Positions 18,427-26,310 of a stretch of 64,000 nt of DNA are shown in pieces (position 1 is the stretch's first letter; each line of letters begins with the position of its first letter). Under the pieces are notes generated by a model that did no database searches, was not told where the DNA came from, and was given only the letters and a program-made list of their open reading frames with translations. The DNA lies in the NCBI RefSeq assembly GCF_000145235.1, contig NC_014391.1, forward strand, positions 1,426,001-1,490,000, written 5' to 3'. Made by a program: the position numbers and the translations under genes. This DNA is from Micromonospora aurantiaca ATCC 27029 (GTDB taxonomy: Bacteria; Actinomycetota; Actinomycetes; Mycobacteriales; Micromonosporaceae).

Positions 18427-18882
18427 GTGGCCGTAAAGATCCGGCTCCTGCGGATGGGCAAGATCCGCAACCCGCAGTACCGCATCGTCATCGCCGACTC
18501 GCGTACCAAGCGTGACGGTCGTGCGATCGAGTTCGTCGGTGTGTACCAGCCGAAGGAAGACCCTTCGGTGATCGAGGTCAAGTCGGAGCGGGTCCAGTAC
18601 TGGCTCTCGGTCGGCGCCCAGCCGAGCGAGGCCGTGCAGCGCCTGCTGGAGCTGACCGGTGACTGGCAGAAGTTCAAGGGCCTGCCCGCGCCGCCGCCGC
18701 TGAAGGTCGCCCCCGAGCGGGCCGACCGTAAGGCGGCGTACGAGGCCGAGGCGAAGGCCGCCGCCGGCGTGGCCGACACCCCGGCGAAGCCGGCCAAGAA
18801 GGCCGCCGCCAAGGCGGAGGAGCCGAAGGCCGAGGCCAAGGCCGAGGAGCAGACCGGTGCCGAGTCCGGCGAGCAGGCCTGA
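18427..18882 (+). CDS. rpsP: 30S ribosomal protein bS16
   Basis: 151 aa. GTG start; [20 protein letters not shown] with the bS16 signature in [20 protein letters not shown] and [20 protein letters not shown]. The ribosomal core ends near residue 95; a ~50-residue Ala/Lys/Glu-rich tail ([18 protein letters not shown]) follows, an extension common in actinobacteria. First gene of the operon rpsP-khpA-rimM-trmD, which couples 30S assembly with maturation and tRNA modification. Promoter lies in the preceding 240 nt. Confidence 0.96.
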   Translation: MAVKIRLLRMGKIRNPQYRIVIADSRTKRDGRAIEFVGVYQPKEDPSVIEVKSERVQYWLSVGAQPSEAVQRLLELTGDWQKFKGLPAPPPLKVAPERADRKAAYEAEAKAAAGVADTPAKPAKKAAAKAEEPKAEAKAEEQTGAESGEQA

Positions 18883-18883
18883 C

Positions 18884-19117
18884 ATGCCGCTGCGTCCCGC
18901 TCTGGAGCACCTGGTCAAGGGCATCGTCGACCACCCGGACGACGTCCGGGTGCGCATGGTCGACTCCCGTCGGGGCAAGCGCCTCGAAGTCCGCGTGCAC
19001 CCCGAGGACCTCGGCACGGTGATCGGGCGGTCCGGCCGGACCGCCAAGGCGCTGCGCCAGGTGATCGGCTCCATCGGCGGGCGTGGGGTACGCGTCGACA
19101 TCGTCGACTCGTACTGA
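18884..19117 (+). CDS. khpA: KH-domain RNA-binding protein KhpA
   Basis: 77 aa, a single type II KH domain (YlqC/KhpA family). The G-x-x-G RNA-binding loop is in VIGRSGRTAKALRQVIGSIG. ATG 18884 is the only sensible start, 1 nt after the rpsP stop; the open frame upstream is inside rpsP. KhpA binds RNA together with KhpB (Jag) and affects division and cell size in Gram-positives. The rpsP-khpA-rimM-trmD order is conserved, implying translational coupling. Its TGA overlaps the rimM ATG by 1 nt. Confidence 0.93.
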   Translation: MPLRPALEHLVKGIVDHPDDVRVRMVDSRRGKRLEVRVHPEDLGTVIGRSGRTAKALRQVIGSIGGRGVRVDIVDSY

Positions 19118-19656
19118 TGCTTCTCGTCGTCGGCCGGATCGGTAAGCCGCACGGCATCCGCGGTGAGGTCACCGTGGAGGTGCGTACCGACGAGCCCGAA
19201 GCACGGTTCGCCCCCGGTTCGGTGTTGACCACCGAGCCGGGGGTGGTCCCGTCGGAGCCCGGCGCCTGGCGGGTGCCCCCGACGCTCACCGTCGAGTCGG
19301 CCCGCTGGCATCAGGGCCGTCTGCTCGTCGCCTTCGAGGGCGTGCTGGAGCGCGACGTCGCCGAGGCGCTGCGCAACACGCTGCTCGGCGTGGACAGCGC
19401 CGACGTCGCCCCGCCGGAGGACCCGGAGGAGTTCCACGACCACCAGCTGGTCGGGCTCACAGTGGTCACCCGCGACGGCGAGCACGTGGGCGAGGTGGCC
19501 CGCATCGACCACGCGCCCGCGTCCGAGATGCTGGTGCTGCGGCGCCCCGAAGGGCGTACCGCGCTGGTCCCGTTCGTCAAGGCGATCGTGCCCGAGGTGG
19601 ATCTGGCCGGCGGTCGCGTCGTCGTCGACCTGCCCGGCGGCCTGCTCGACCTCTAG
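19117..19656 (+). CDS. rimM: 16S rRNA processing protein RimM
   Basis: 179 aa. Assembly factor for the 30S head that binds uS19. N-terminal barrel starts [20 protein letters not shown] (signature [12 protein letters not shown]). The PRC-barrel half holds [20 protein letters not shown] and ends [20 protein letters not shown], the typical RimM ending. Translationally coupled to khpA (TGATG overlap) and 14 nt before trmD. Confidence 0.95.
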   Translation: MLLVVGRIGKPHGIRGEVTVEVRTDEPEARFAPGSVLTTEPGVVPSEPGAWRVPPTLTVESARWHQGRLLVAFEGVLERDVAEALRNTLLGVDSADVAPPEDPEEFHDHQLVGLTVVTRDGEHVGEVARIDHAPASEMLVLRRPEGRTALVPFVKAIVPEVDLAGGRVVVDLPGGLLDL

Positions 19657-19670
19657 CTGGAGCCCACCGC

Positions 19671-20459
19671 ATGCGCGTCGACATCGTGTCGATCTTCCCC
19701 GAGTACTTCGCCCCGCTGGACCTGTCGCTCATCGGCAAGGCCCGCGCGAACGGCACGCTGCGGCTGGCCGTACACGATCTGCGGACCTGGACCCACGACG
19801 TGCACCGCACCGTCGACGACACGCCCTACGGCGGCGGTCCGGGCATGGTCATGCGGCCGGAGCCGTGGGGTGAGGCGCTGGACGCGCTGGCGCCGGGCGA
19901 GCTGAGCCCGGACGGGCACACGCTGCCCCGGCTGCTCGTGCCGTCGCCCGCGGGCGTCCCGTTCACCCAGGCCCTGGCGCACGAGCTGGCCGCCGAGTCG
20001 CACCTGCTGTTCGCCTGCGGCCGGTACGAGGGCATCGACCAGCGGGTGCTGGACCACGCGGCGACCCGGATGCCGGTGACCGAGGTCTCCCTCGGCGACT
20101 ACGTGCTGTTCGGCGGCGAGGTGGCCGTGCTGGTGATCCTGGAGGCGGTCACCCGGCTGCTGCCCGGCGTGCTCGGCAACGCCGGGTCGCTGGACGAGGA
20201 GTCGCACGCGCACGGGCTGCTGGAGGCCCCGCTCTACACGAAGCCGGCGAGCTGGCGCGGGCTGGACGTGCCCGAGGTGCTGCGCTCCGGCGACCACGCC
20301 CGGATCGACCGCTGGCGGCGGGACGAGTCGCTGCTGCGGACGGCGGCCCGGCGCCCCGACATGATCGGCGCGCTGGCACCGGAGACGCTCGACAAGCGGG
20401 ACCGGGCGACGCTGGACCGGGGCGGATTTTCCCCGCCACCGGGGCATGTGGCAAAGTAG
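19671..20459 (+). CDS. trmD: tRNA (guanine37-N1)-methyltransferase TrmD
   Basis: 262 aa. Adds m1G37 in tRNAs reading CNN codons, which prevents frameshifts. SPOUT knot fold: [20 protein letters not shown] start, [20 protein letters not shown] (active-site loop), [14 protein letters not shown] and the SAM-binding knot [21 protein letters not shown]-terminal helical domain closes with the conserved region around [17 protein letters not shown]. The last codons (SPPPGHVAK) are variable. Follows rimM in the operon. Confidence 0.96.
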   Translation: MRVDIVSIFPEYFAPLDLSLIGKARANGTLRLAVHDLRTWTHDVHRTVDDTPYGGGPGMVMRPEPWGEALDALAPGELSPDGHTLPRLLVPSPAGVPFTQALAHELAAESHLLFACGRYEGIDQRVLDHAATRMPVTEVSLGDYVLFGGEVAVLVILEAVTRLLPGVLGNAGSLDEESHAHGLLEAPLYTKPASWRGLDVPEVLRSGDHARIDRWRRDESLLRTAARRPDMIGALAPETLDKRDRATLDRGGFSPPPGHVAK

Positions 20460-20557
20460 AGGGGTTGCCGCATCCGTCCACGCCGTGGGCGGCTGCGAGG
20501 ACCCTCGACCGGGGCCGGCCTCGCCGGTCACCACCCGGGGGTCAGAATCACCCATCC

Positions 20558-20578
20558 GCGCATCGACTGACGATGCGC
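20558..20578 (+). promoter_or_regulatory. Short hairpin in the rplS leader
   Basis: GCGCATCG-ACTGA-CGATGCGC, a perfect 8-bp stem with a 5-nt loop, ends 24 nt before the rplS ATG. It could be a control hairpin for bL19 or a processing site between trmD and rplS. Confidence 0.5.
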
Positions 20579-20602
20579 CGTGAGCCTCACGAGGACGCAG
20601 CG

Positions 20603-20962
20603 ATGAACATCCTGGACGCCCTTGACGCCCAGTCGAAGCGTACCGACCTGCCCGACTTCCGTGCCGGTGACACCGTCAAGGTGCACGCGCGGGTCGTCGA
20701 GGGCAACCGCTCCCGGGTCCAGATCTTCCAGGGCGTCGTCATCCGCCGCCAGGGTGACGGCCTGCGCGAGACCTTCTCGGTCCGCAAGGTCAGCTTCGGT
20801 GTCGGCGTGGAGCGGACCTACCCGCTCAACGGCCCGGGCATCGACCGGATCGAGGTCGTGACCCGCGGTGACGTGCGTCGCGCCAAGCTCTACTACCTGC
20901 GTGAGCTGCGCGGCAAGAAGGCCAAGATCAAGGAGCTGCGGGAGAAGCAGCCGGCGAACTGA
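20603..20962 (+). CDS. rplS: 50S ribosomal protein bL19
   Basis: 119 aa, normal bL19 length. [20 protein letters not shown] start, then the signature [20 protein letters not shown] and [20 protein letters not shown], ending in the basic helix [23 protein letters not shown] 20603 is fixed by homology; the open frame further upstream is non-coding leader. It sits at the 30S-50S interface. A leader hairpin lies just upstream. Confidence 0.97.
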   Translation: MNILDALDAQSKRTDLPDFRAGDTVKVHARVVEGNRSRVQIFQGVVIRRQGDGLRETFSVRKVSFGVGVERTYPLNGPGIDRIEVVTRGDVRRAKLYYLRELRGKKAKIKELREKQPAN

Positions 20963-21052
20963 TCCACGTTCGCCACGCCGCCCGGCCTGCGCGGATGTCG
21001 TATCGACCAGACCGCATTACCCTGGTCGGTACGGGCGCAGCCGGACGGTGCG

Positions 21053-21111
21053 AAACGGTCCACTACCGCCCGTGGGGTCTCCGAGGGGACTCCCGGGCGG
21101 TAGTGTCGTTT
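21053..21111 (+). terminator. Large hairpin between rplS and lepB
   Basis: CACTACCGCCCG (21061-21072) pairs perfectly with CGGGCGGTAGTG (21094-21105); AAACG (21053-21057) and CGTTT (21107-21111) extend the stem past a small bulge, and the loop holds a further GGTCTCC/GGGACTCC pairing. It ends 19 nt before the lepB start. Terminator for the rplS operon or a leader structure of lepB. Confidence 0.6.
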
Positions 21112-21130
21112 CCGCGGACCGGAGAGTGGC

Positions 21131-22015
21131 ATGGTGCAGATGGTTGACGAGGACGGCGCCGTCGATCCCTGGCGCCGGCGGGCCCGCCGTGGCCGCCGCC
21201 AGATGCCGCTCTGGCAGGAGCTGCCGTTGCTGCTGATCGTGGCGTTCTGCCTCGCGGTGCTGATCCGGACGTTCCTGCTCCAGGCGTTCTTCATCCCCTC
21301 CGGGTCGATGGAGAACACGCTGCTCGTCGGTGACCGGGTGCTCGTCAACAAGGTCGTCTACGACGTCCGCGACCCGGTCCGCGGCGAGGTGGTGGTGTTC
21401 CGGGGCACCGACCGCTGGGTCGCCCAGGAGGCGCCCGCGCCGCCGGCCAACTTCGCCGGCCGGGTCGGCCGTACGCTCGGTGACCTGGTGGGCGTCAGCC
21501 GCCCCGGCGAGAAGGACTTCATCAAGCGCGTCATCGGCGTACCTGGCGACAAGGTCTGGTGCTGCGACGACGGCCGGGTGGTGGTCAACGGGGTGCCGCT
21601 GGACGAGACGGCGTACGTCTCCGAGGACTCCCCGGTCGAGCTGCCGCCCAATCCGAAGGAGTGCCGGTCCCGGCAGTTCACCGAGGTGGTGGTGCCGCCG
21701 GGGCAGATCTTCGTGATGGGCGACCACCGGCTCGTCTCGCAGGACGCCCGATGTCAGGGGCCGGTGCCGATCGAGAACGTGGTCGGCCGCGCCTTCATGA
21801 TCGTCTGGCCGTCGCAGCGGTGGACCGGTCTGCCCGTACCGGAGACGTTCGCGAGCGTGCCGCGCGCGGACGCCGCGGCGGCGCCCGGGCCGGTGCCGGT
21901 GGATCCCGACCCGGTCGGCGGCGTCGTCCTGATCCTCCCGCTCGCGGCGACGCTCACCGTTCTGGCGGGTTCGGGGCGACCGCTCCGTACCCGGCGACGT
22001 AGGCTCCTCCCGTGA
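21131..22015 (+). CDS. lepB: Type I signal peptidase (first of two)
   Basis: 294 aa. Cleaves signal peptides of exported proteins at the outer face of the membrane. One N-terminal TM (LPLLLIVAFCLAVLIRTFLL), catalytic Ser59 in IPSGSMENTLLVGD and Lys132 in EKDFIKRVIGVPGDK, plus the box GDHRLVSQDARCQGPVP. The C-terminus carries a second hydrophobic helix (VVLILPLAATLTVLAG) followed by RRRR, the two-TM form seen in some actinobacterial paralogues. Stop overlaps the second lepB start by 4 nt. Streptomyces has up to four lepB genes at this place. Confidence 0.93.
   Translation: MVQMVDEDGAVDPWRRRARRGRRQMPLWQELPLLLIVAFCLAVLIRTFLLQAFFIPSGSMENTLLVGDRVLVNKVVYDVRDPVRGEVVVFRGTDRWVAQEAPAPPANFAGRVGRTLGDLVGVSRPGEKDFIKRVIGVPGDKVWCCDDGRVVVNGVPLDETAYVSEDSPVELPPNPKECRSRQFTEVVVPPGQIFVMGDHRLVSQDARCQGPVPIENVVGRAFMIVWPSQRWTGLPVPETFASVPRADAAAAPGPVPVDPDPVGGVVLILPLAATLTVLAGSGRPLRTRRRRLLP
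22000..22005 (+). promoter_or_regulatory. Internal leaderless promoter for second lepB
   Basis: TAGGCT ends 6 nt before the GTG at 22012. It lies within the last codons of the first lepB, so the second signal peptidase may have its own leaderless transcript apart from read-through. Confidence 0.5.
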
Positions 22016-22644
22016 TCGACGAGCAGACCGAGAAGCCCCGCAGCTCCTTCTGGAAGGAGCTGCCCATCCTCCTGGGCGTGGCGATCCTGGTCGCGGTGCT
22101 GGTGCGTGCCTTCGTGCTGCAGACCTTCTTCATCCCGTCGCCGTCCATGGAGAACACCCTCAAGATCGACGATCGGGTGCTTGTCAACAAGCTGGTCTAC
22201 GACTTCCGCTCGCCGCACCGGGGTGAGGTGATCGTCTTCAAGGCGCCCACCGAGTGGAGCGGCAACCCCGACGGTGAGGACTTCATCAAGCGGGTCATCG
22301 GCGTCGGCGGCGATCACGTGGTCTGCTGCGACCGCACGGGCGGCCAGGAGCGGCTGATCATCAACGGCAAGCCGATCGACGAGCCGTTCATCTTCCCCGG
22401 CAACAAGCCCGCCGACCAGGACTTCGACATCACCGTGCCGAAGGGGCGCCTGTGGGTCATGGGTGACCACCGGGAGGCTTCAGGCGACTCGCTGGAGCAC
22501 TGGCAGCAGTCGGGCGAGGACATCAACGTCGCCACCATCCCCGAGGGCGAGGTCGTCGGCCGGGCCTTCACCATCTTCTGGCCGGTCAGCCGTGCGACCT
22601 GGCTCAGCGTCCCCGAGCAGTTCGACGGGATCCCCAATCCCTGA
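22012..22644 (+). CDS. lepB: Type I signal peptidase (second of two)
   Basis: 210 aa. N-terminal TM ELPILLGVAILVAVLVRAFV; Ser45 in IPSPSMENTLKIDDRVLVNK; Lys93 in EDFIKRVIGVGGDHV; GDHREASGDSLEHWQQSG is box E. Unlike the first copy it has no C-terminal helix. The 35-aa lead before Ser is as in the first copy, suggesting tandem duplication. GTG overlaps the previous stop (GTGA). Substrate specificity between the two is unknown. Confidence 0.94.
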   Translation: MIDEQTEKPRSSFWKELPILLGVAILVAVLVRAFVLQTFFIPSPSMENTLKIDDRVLVNKLVYDFRSPHRGEVIVFKAPTEWSGNPDGEDFIKRVIGVGGDHVVCCDRTGGQERLIINGKPIDEPFIFPGNKPADQDFDITVPKGRLWVMGDHREASGDSLEHWQQSGEDINVATIPEGEVVGRAFTIFWPVSRATWLSVPEQFDGIPNP

Positions 22645-22655
22645 GCCGGCCCGCG

Positions 22656-22682
22656 CCACGCCTGCCACGCCTGCCACGCCTC
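22656..22682 (+). repeat. 9-bp tandem repeat, three copies
   Basis: CCACGCCTG at 22656-22664 and 22665-22673, then a final partial copy (CCACGCCTC). Lies in the 89-nt gap between the second lepB and the NUDIX gene. No role evident; a slippage-prone microsatellite. Confidence 0.6.
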
Positions 22683-22733
22683 GACGGCGGGAGGGCGTGG
22701 TCGTTCGTCGCAGGCGTCTGGCAGGCTGGTGCG

Positions 22734-23201
22734 GTGACCGTCTACACCCCTCGTCGCGCGGCCCGGGTGCTGCTGGTCGACGCGTCCGACCGGGTGCTGC
22801 TCTTCGAGGGCAGTGATCCGGCCCGGCCGGGTCACCGCTACTGGTTCACCCCCGGCGGCGGGCTCGACCCGGGGGAGTCCCCGGCCGACGGCGCCGCCCG
22901 GGAGCTGGCCGAGGAGACCGGCCTGCGGCTGGCCCCGGCCGAACTGGGCGCGCCGGTCTGGGCGGAGACCGTCGAGTTCCCGTTCGACGGCGTCTGGTAC
23001 CGCCAGGAGCAGCAGTTCTACCTGGTCCGGGTGACGGGCTGGGACGTCGACACCGCGGGCTTCAACGACGTCGAACGGGCGAGCGTGCACGGGCACCGCT
23101 GGTGGCCGGTCGCCGAGCTGGCCGCCACCGCCGAGCGCTACTACCCGCCGGACCTGCCCGGCCGGCTCGGCGCCGTGCTGGCCGGAGGCGGCGCATGCTG
23201 A
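22734..23201 (+). CDS. NUDIX hydrolase
   Basis: 155 aa. The Nudix box is complete: GGGLDPGESPADGAARELAE followed by ETGL (G-x5-E-x7-REL-x-EE-x-G-L), so the metal-dependent diphosphate hydrolase is probably active. Substrate cannot be read; many relatives clean up oxidised nucleotides or nucleotide sugars. The stop overlaps the rnhB ATG by 7 nt, so they are coupled. GTG start; CAGGCT upstream may be its -10. Confidence 0.9.
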   Translation: MTVYTPRRAARVLLVDASDRVLLFEGSDPARPGHRYWFTPGGGLDPGESPADGAARELAEETGLRLAPAELGAPVWAETVEFPFDGVWYRQEQQFYLVRVTGWDVDTAGFNDVERASVHGHRWWPVAELAATAERYYPPDLPGRLGAVLAGGGAC

Positions 23202-24070
23202 CCCCGCCGCGCACCGTGGTCCGCCGCGACGGCGGCCTCTACGCGCTGGAGCGCGCCCTGCAACGGCGTGGCTTCCGGCACGTGGCGGGCGCCGACGAGG
23301 CCGGCCGGGGCGCCTGCGCCGGGCCGCTCGTGGCCGCCGCCGCGATCCTGCCCGAGGGCCGGCGCGGCGAGATCGACGAGCTGGCCGACTCGAAGCTGCT
23401 CACCCCCGCCGCACGCGAGCGCGTCCACGACGAGGTGGTGGCGCGGGCCCTGGCGTACGCCGTGGTGGTCATCCCGGCAGAGGAGGTCGACGCCCGCGGG
23501 CTGCACGTGTGCAACCTCGCCGCGATGCGCCGGGCGCTCGCCTCGCTCACCACCCGACCCGAGTACGTGCTGACCGACGGCTTCGGCGTCGACGGGCTGG
23601 ACGTGCCGGGCCTGGCGGTCTGGAAGGGCGACCGGGTGGCCGCGTGTGTGGCGGCGGCGAGCGTGCTCGCGAAGGTCACCCGGGACCGGATCATGGTGGA
23701 ACTGGACGGGCGGTTCCCCGGCTACGGCTTCGCCGAGCACAAGGGCTACATCACCGCCGAGCACAGCGCCGCCCTGCGCGCGCTCGGGCCCTGCCGGGAA
23801 CACCGCTTCTCGTACGTGAACGTGGCCGCCGTCTCCGGACGGGACGGCCGGCCTCCCCGCGCCCGCCGACCGGTGGGCACCGACGCGGCGTCGCCCGAGC
23901 CCGCGGCCGGGCTGCCGGGTCTCGGGCCCGGAGCGTTCGCCGGCCGCCCGGACGAGCCGATGGGGCACTGCGGCGCGTCAGGGGGTACCGTCGGCGTGGC
24001 GTTGGGCGAGCAGCCGCGACCTCCGGCGTCGGTGGGGGAAGATGTGGTCATGGAAGGCGGAGTGCGATGA
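23195..24070 (+). CDS. rnhB: Ribonuclease HII
   Basis: 291 aa. Removes ribonucleotides from DNA and RNA primers. Core motifs: HVAGADEAGRGACAGPLVAA (Asp34, Glu35), ELADSKLLTPAARERVH, VLTDGFGVDGLDVPGL and VAAASVLAKVTRDRIMVELD, ending in GYITAEHSAALRALGPCREH. The enzyme core ends near residue 215; the ~75-residue tail (RPPRARRPVGTDAASPEPAA ...) is low-complexity and probably disordered. ATG 23195 overlaps the NUDIX stop. It is followed by DUF2469, the universal actinobacterial partner. Confidence 0.95.
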   Translation: MLTPPRTVVRRDGGLYALERALQRRGFRHVAGADEAGRGACAGPLVAAAAILPEGRRGEIDELADSKLLTPAARERVHDEVVARALAYAVVVIPAEEVDARGLHVCNLAAMRRALASLTTRPEYVLTDGFGVDGLDVPGLAVWKGDRVAACVAAASVLAKVTRDRIMVELDGRFPGYGFAEHKGYITAEHSAALRALGPCREHRFSYVNVAAVSGRDGRPPRARRPVGTDAASPEPAAGLPGLGPGAFAGRPDEPMGHCGASGGTVGVALGEQPRPPASVGEDVVMEGGVR

Positions 24071-24390
24071 GCGCGGAAGATCTCGAGAAGTACGAGACCG
24101 AGATGGAGCTGCAGCTCTACCGGGAGTACCGGGACATCGTCCGCCAGTTCTCCTACGTGGTGGAGACCGAGCGCCGTTTCTACCTGGCCAACCAGGTCGA
24201 CCTGCACGTGCGCAACTCCGACGGCGAGGTCTACTTCGAGGTCGAGATGCACGACGCCTGGGTGTGGGACATGTACCGTCCTGCCCGTTTCGTCAAGAAT
24301 GTTCGAGTGATGACGTTCAAGGACGTCAATGTGGAAGAGCTCGAAAAGCCCGACATCTCGCTTCCCGCAGATTCCGGATTCGGGAGCTGA
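24067..24390 (+). CDS. DUF2469 family protein
   Basis: 107 aa. Conserved actinobacterial protein next to rnhB. MSAEDLEKYETEMELQLYRE start, then YVVETERRFYLANQVDLHVR, EVEMHDAWVWDMYRPARFVK and VRVMTFKDVNVEELEKPDIS. Acidic, soluble, no known catalytic motif. The ATGA overlap with rnhB shows coupling. Function unknown; the persistent rnhB link suggests a role near RNase HII. Confidence 0.92.
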   Translation: MSAEDLEKYETEMELQLYREYRDIVRQFSYVVETERRFYLANQVDLHVRNSDGEVYFEVEMHDAWVWDMYRPARFVKNVRVMTFKDVNVEELEKPDISLPADSGFGS

Positions 24391-24394
24391 CCAC

Positions 24395-24410
24395 GGGCGG
24401 CTGAACGCCC
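24395..24410. terminator. Small bidirectional hairpin between convergent genes
   Basis: GGGCG-GCTGAA-CGCCC lies between the DUF2469 stop and the convergent oxidoreductase stop. Short but well placed to end both transcripts. Confidence 0.4.
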
Positions 24411-24415
24411 TCGGA

Positions 24416-25522
24416 TCACTCCGCCGGCACGACCACCTCGACCCGCTGCACCAGGTTGTTCGCGAACCCGCCCCGGTTCCACGGCTGCTCGACCGGCTGG
24501 GTACGCCCCGACGCGTCGGTCGCCCGGGCGCCGAGCACGTACCGCCCCGGCGTGGCCGTCCAACTGACCGACCATCGGCGCCACGTCCACTCGCCCCCGG
24601 CCGGCTCGTCCAGGACCGCCGGTGTCCACGTCTCGCCGCCGTCCACCGTCACCTCGACCGAGGTCACCGGCGCGTGGCCGGACCAGGCCCGGCCGTCCAG
24701 AGTGCACGGTCCGGGCCGCAGCACCCGGGTGCGGGACATGAAGTCCGGGAACCCGGGCGGACGCACCAGCGCACGGGGCTCGATCCGGGTCACCGGCACG
24801 CCCGGGTCGTCGGCGTCGCGCCGCAGCCGGTAGGCCACCGCGTTCTGGTAGCCGTCGAACGGCTCGGTCGTCACAGTGATGTCGCGCAGCCACTTCACGT
24901 GCGCCATGCCGTACCAGCCGGGCACGATCAGGCGCAGCGGCGCGCCGTGCTGCGGCAGCAGGGGAGCGCCGTTCATCTCGTACGCCAGCAGCACCTCCTC
25001 GCGCAGCGCGTCGGCCACCGGCAGCGCCCGCTGGTAGTCCTGCTCGACGCCGCGCTCCACCCCGTGGTCCGCGCCGGTGAACACCACGTCCACCGCGTCG
25101 TCGGACAGGCCGGCCTCGCGCGGCAGCGGCGCCAGCGGCGTACCGGTCCACTCGGCGTTGCCCACCGCCTCCACCAGCCAGGGCTGGCTCACCGGGCGGG
25201 GATGCAGCAGCGCCCGGCCGTTGCCGGCGCACTCCAGCGTCACGCGGTGGGTCACCCGGGGCCGGTCACGCAGCGCCGCCAGGTCCAGCCGCAGTGGACG
25301 CTCGACCGCGCCGGAGACGCTCAGCGCGTACGCGGCCGGGTCGACGTCCGGGATGTCGTAGTGGATGAGCAGGTAGTGCAGACCCGCCGGGGTCACGTCG
25401 TACCGCAGCGCCTCCAGCGGGATGCCGTGGTTACGCGCGGCGAGCTGAAGCTCCTCGGCGCTGATCGCCTCGTCCGGCCCGGCCACCCGCGAGGGCCGGC
25501 TGACGTCGTCCACTGTGGTCAT
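24416..25522 (-). CDS. Sulfite oxidase-like molybdopterin enzyme
   Basis: 368 aa. Oxidoreductase molybdopterin-binding domain (~30-230): the Mo-ligand Cys98 in VTLECAGNGRALLHPRPVSQ, then WTGTPLAPLPREAGL, HGAPLRLIVPGWYGMAHVKW and the dimerisation domain (~245-365) SVEVTVDGGETWTPAVLDEP with WRRWSVSWTATPGRYVLGAR. No signal peptide or heme domain is seen, so it is of the cytosolic sulfite-oxidase-like (SorA-related) class; the electron acceptor is unknown. The ATG overlaps the methyltransferase stop by 4 nt. Confidence 0.88.
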   Translation of the reverse strand: MTTVDDVSRPSRVAGPDEAISAEELQLAARNHGIPLEALRYDVTPAGLHYLLIHYDIPDVDPAAYALSVSGAVERPLRLDLAALRDRPRVTHRVTLECAGNGRALLHPRPVSQPWLVEAVGNAEWTGTPLAPLPREAGLSDDAVDVVFTGADHGVERGVEQDYQRALPVADALREEVLLAYEMNGAPLLPQHGAPLRLIVPGWYGMAHVKWLRDITVTTEPFDGYQNAVAYRLRRDADDPGVPVTRIEPRALVRPPGFPDFMSRTRVLRPGPCTLDGRAWSGHAPVTSVEVTVDGGETWTPAVLDEPAGGEWTWRRWSVSWTATPGRYVLGARATDASGRTQPVEQPWNRGGFANNLVQRVEVVVPAE

Positions 25523-26178
25523 GCCTGCTCCGTCCGCTCCAGCACGTCGTAGCCCACGAACGTGAACATCCGCACGCCTGGCGCCAGCGGGCGGGGCGTG
25601 CCGGTGAAGCGGTGCGCGCCGACGCCCACACCGTCGGCCGGGCTGTTCACCGCGACCGGCGCGAAGCCCTCCTCGGCGAACCACTCGCAGATGACCGGCA
25701 CCAGGTCCGGCTCGCGCCGGTGCCGCGTCCACAGCACCGTGGCGCCGGTGGCGCAGAGCGAGGCGCAGTGCCGCACCGTTTCCCGGATGTCGTCGTCGCT
25801 GATGTTGCCGAAGATGCCGCAGACCAGCACCAGATCCGCCGGGGCCAGATCGGCGTAGCGGTCGGTCAGCGAGGCGTCCCCGGTCACCACCTCCACGCCG
25901 GTGAGCCCGGCGTCGGCGGCGGCGCGGCGGGCCGGATCGGCGTTGCGCGGATCCAGTTCGACCAGGCGGGCGGTCACGTCGGCGCCCCGGGGATGGGCGG
26001 CCAGCACGGGGATCAGGTCGCGGCCCTGACCCGCGCAGAGACTCAGCGCGCGCAGCGGACCGGGCGGCGCCGCATCGAGCGCGTCGGAGACACGCTGCCG
26101 CACCTCGGCGAGCCGCCGGGCCAGTGCAGACTCGGGCTGGTCGTAGTCGCTGTGCCAGGCGTACCAGTCCTTCGTCAC
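25519..26178 (-). CDS. Class I SAM-dependent methyltransferase
   Basis: 219 aa. Motif I LRALSLCAGQGRDLIPVLA (~43-61), acidic residue at the end of strand 2 in ARLVELDPRN, motif IV region LAPADLVLVCGIFGNISDDD. N-terminus MTKDWYAWHSDYDQPESALA resembles a conserved actinobacterial group of unknown substrate. GTG start 26178 is preceded at 6 nt by TATGCT (minus strand, 26185-26190): leaderless. Coupled to the downstream molybdoenzyme by ATGA. Divergent from the M23 peptidase, sharing the module at 26203-26260. Confidence 0.85.
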   Translation of the reverse strand: MTKDWYAWHSDYDQPESALARRLAEVRQRVSDALDAAPPGPLRALSLCAGQGRDLIPVLAAHPRGADVTARLVELDPRNADPARRAAADAGLTGVEVVTGDASLTDRYADLAPADLVLVCGIFGNISDDDIRETVRHCASLCATGATVLWTRHRREPDLVPVICEWFAEEGFAPVAVNSPADGVGVGAHRFTGTPRPLAPGVRMFTFVGYDVLERTEQA

Positions 26179-26202
26179 CCGGCCAGCATAGGCGTCCGGG
26201 CC

Positions 26203-26260
26203 GTAGCAGATCGGCCCCGATTTCGGCGCTCGTCCACAGCCGGAGCGTCGTCCACAGGGC
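26203..26260 (+). promoter_or_regulatory. Divergent promoter module, left copy (GTAGCAGATCGG / twin GTCCACA)
   Basis: Order on the plus strand: GTAGCAGATCGG (26203-26214), GTCCACAG (26232-26239) and GTCCACAG (26250-26257), the last two 18 nt apart. The same blocks in the same order, spacing within 1 nt, occur inverted at 33306-33249. The last box ends 53 nt before the M23 start, exactly as in the copy before yraN. Confidence 0.65.
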
Positions 26261-26310
26261 CGGCGGGTGGGGTGCGCGGGAGGGTGCCCGGGGTGGGCAG
26301 GGTGGTCGGC

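Noticed and set aside
26229..26258. GTCCACA boxes as DnaA boxes or an origin of replication
   Set aside because: No dnaA or dnaN nearby and only two near-consensus boxes per site, at fixed distance to gene starts. A promoter module is the better reading.
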